This document shows, one piece after another, positions 62,101-64,000 of a stretch of 64,000 nt of DNA. Position numbers and translations under genes: made by a program. The stretch spans positions 1 to 64,000 of the forward strand of contig CAXIUP010000180.1 in the NCBI GenBank assembly GCA_964035015.1. Direction: 5' to 3'. Within the stretch, counting starts at the first letter, position 1; each line of letters starts with the position of its first letter. Under the pieces are notes generated by a model that was not told the origin of the DNA, ran no database searches, and was given only the letters and a program-made list of their open reading frames with translations. This DNA comes from Corallium rubrum (Eukaryota > Cnidaria > Anthozoa > Scleralcyonacea > Coralliidae).

Positions 62101-64000
62101 TCCGAATAGTGTAATTTCTTGAGGTTAGGCATATGGTCGCAGCGGTGAAATAATCCAAATAGTGTAAATTCTTGAGGTTAGGCATATGGTCGCAGCGGTG
62201 AAATAATCCAAATAGTGTAACTTCTTGAGGTTAGGCATATGGTCACAGTGGTGAAATAATGCAAATAGTGTAACTTCTTGAGGTTAGGCATATAGTTGCG
62301 ACGGTGACATAATCCAAATAGAGTAACTTCTTGAGGTTAGGCATATGGTCGCAGTGGTGAAATAATACAAATAGTGTAAGTTCTTGAGGTTAGGCATATG
62401 CTCGCAGCGGTGAAATAATCCAAAGAGTGTAATTTCTTGAGCTTAGGCATATGGTCGCAGCGGTGAAATAATCCAAATAGTGTAACCTCTTGAGGTTAGG
62501 CGTATGGTCGCAGCATTGAAGTAATCCAAATAGTGTAATTTCTTGAGGTTAAGCATATGATCGCAGCAGTGAAATAATCCAAATAGTGTAACTTCTTGAG
62601 GTTAGGCATAAGGTCGCAGGAGTGAAATAATCCAAATAGCGTAATTTCTTGAGGTTAGGAATATGGCCGCAGCAGTGAAATAATCCAAATAGTGCAACTT
62701 CTTGAGGATAGGCATATGGTCACAGTGGTGAAATAATCCAAATAGTGTAACTTCTTGGGGTTAGCCATATGGTCGCAGCAGTGAAATAATCCTATAATGT
62801 AACTTCTTGATGTTAGGCATATGGTCACAGTGGTGAAATAATCCAAATAGTGTAACTTCATGAGGTTAGGCATATGGTCGCAGCGGTGAAATAATCCAAA
62901 TAGTGTAACTTCTTGAGGTTAGGCATATGGCCGCAGCGGTGAAATAATCCAAATAGTGTAACTTCATGAGGTTAGGCATATGGTCGCAGGGGGGAAATAA
63001 TCCAAATAGTGTAACTTCATGAGGTTAGGCATATGGCCGCAGCGGTGAAATAATCCAAATAGTGCAACTTCTTGAGGATAGGCATATGGTCACAGTGGTG
63101 AAATAATCCAAATAGTGTAACTTCTTGAGGTTAGCCAATATGGTCGCAGCAGTGAAATAATCCTATAATGTAACTTCTTGATGTTAGGCATATGGTCACA
63201 GTGGTGAAATAATCCAAATAGTGTAACTTCTTGAGGTTAGGCATATGGTCGCTGTGGTGAAATAATCCAAATAGTGTAACTTCTTGAGGTTAGGCATATG
63301 GTCGCAGTGCTGAAATAATCCAAATTGTGTAGCTTCTTGAGGTTAGGCATATGGTCGCAGCAGTGAAATAATCCAAATAGTGGAACTTCTTCAGGTTAGG
63401 CATATGGTCGCTGCGGTAAAATAATCCAAACAGTGTAACTTCTTGACGTTAGGCATATGGTCGCAGCAGTGAAATAATCCAAATAGTGTAACTTCTTGAT
63501 GTTAGGCATATGGTGGCAGCGATGAAATAATCCAAATAGTGTAACTTCTTGAATTAGGCATATGGCCGCAGCGGTGAAATAATCCAAATAGTGCAACTTC
63601 TTGAGGATAGGCATATTGTCACAGTGGTGAAATAATCCATATAGTGTAACTTCTTGAGGTTAGCCATATGGTCGCAGCAGTGAAATAATCCAAATAGTGT
63701 AACTTCTTGATGTTAGGCATATTGTCACAGCGGTGAAATAATCCAAATAGTGTAACTTCTTCAGGTTGTAGGGCATATGGTTGCAGTGGTGAAATAATCC
63801 AAATAGTGTAACTTCTTGAGGTTAGGCATATGATCACAGCGGTGAAATAATCCAAATAATGTAACTTCTTGAGGATAGGCATATGGTCACAGTGGTGAAA
63901 TAATCCAAATAGTGTAACTTCTTGAGGTTAGCCATATGGTAGCAGCGGTGAAATAATCCAAATATTGTAACTTCTTGATGTTAGGCATATGGTCACAGCG
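59163..64000 (+). repeat. 53-bp satellite array, right block (about 91 monomers, continues beyond the window)
   Basis: Same monomer, orientation and variant order as the main block. The first monomers (GTCGCGGCAG, GTCGCAGCGG with GTGAAACTTC, GTCGCAGGGGGG) continue the series broken by the retrotransposon. A 12-monomer duplication is marked by GCTCGCAGCGG at 61,764 and 62,400 (636 bp). From about 62.5 kb the monomers are more diverse (for example CTTGAATTAGGC, CAGGTTGTAGGGC), which may mean the array edge is near. Confidence 0.97.

Noticed and set aside
4050-64000. Telomere-like GGTTAGG in each monomer
   Set aside because: A seven-base match inside a 53-bp unit with no tandem TTAGG(G) run is not evidence of telomeric DNA.
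4050-64000. CENP-B box or hammerhead within the satellite monomer
   Set aside because: No match to the TTCG....A..CGGG pattern, and no CTGANGA plus GAAA pair in the monomer on either strand.

Overview
The window looks like heterochromatic DNA from an animal, probably an aquatic invertebrate; the phylum cannot be fixed from the sequence. There is no ordinary host gene and no sign of bacterial organisation. The contents are non-LTR retrotransposons of the CR1-like superfamily, Penelope-like element (PLE) remains with a GIY-YIG nuclease, simple repeats, and a very large satellite array. About 86% of the window is one satellite with a 53-bp monomer. It fills 4,050-54,240 and 59,163-64,000, roughly 1,040 copies, all in one orientation.

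Layout: 1-1,800 is the 3' part of a decayed CR1-like retrotransposon on the + strand, with a frameshift, an in-frame stop and a catalytic Asp-to-Asn change. 1,807-2,148 is a CT tract plus an 8-bp minisatellite. 2,149-4,050 holds two partial PLE copies on the - strand in head-to-tail order. The right one keeps the end of the nuclease ORF and its 3' region. The left one has a promoter-like block, a hammerhead-like motif, an N-terminal ORF part and a nuclease domain, but its reverse transcriptase is missing and a TCCG tract lies at the break. A lone 48-nt relative of the 53-bp satellite lies inside the left PLE's N-terminal ORF, and the main array begins exactly where the right PLE copy is broken. 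PLE and satellite are therefore physically, and perhaps historically, linked.

The array has layered higher-order repeats. I measured offsets that are whole multiples of 53 bp: 7, 8, 9, 12, 26, 27, 29, 57 and 80 monomers, apart from 1-2-nt indels in some. The clearest is a 26-monomer unit (1,378 bp) repeated three times at about 33.36-37.52 kb. Most short ORFs in the array are by-products of a 53-nt period with one stop codon per three-monomer cycle on the - strand.

At 54,241-59,162 an apparently intact CR1-like retrotransposon (- strand) interrupts the array. ORF2 (960 codons) has endonuclease and reverse transcriptase with catalytic motifs present. ORF1 (481 aa) has a coiled coil and an SGNH/GDSL esterase domain. 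Its first 28 or so residues closely copy the histone H3 tail, keeping the positions of H3 K4, K9, S10, K14, K23 and K27. I regard this histone-tail mimic as the most interesting item in the window. Its 3' UTR carries a 115-bp foldback in which all 13 arm differences become G.U wobbles in the sense RNA, a pattern expected from selection on an RNA hairpin or from fixed A-to-I editing.
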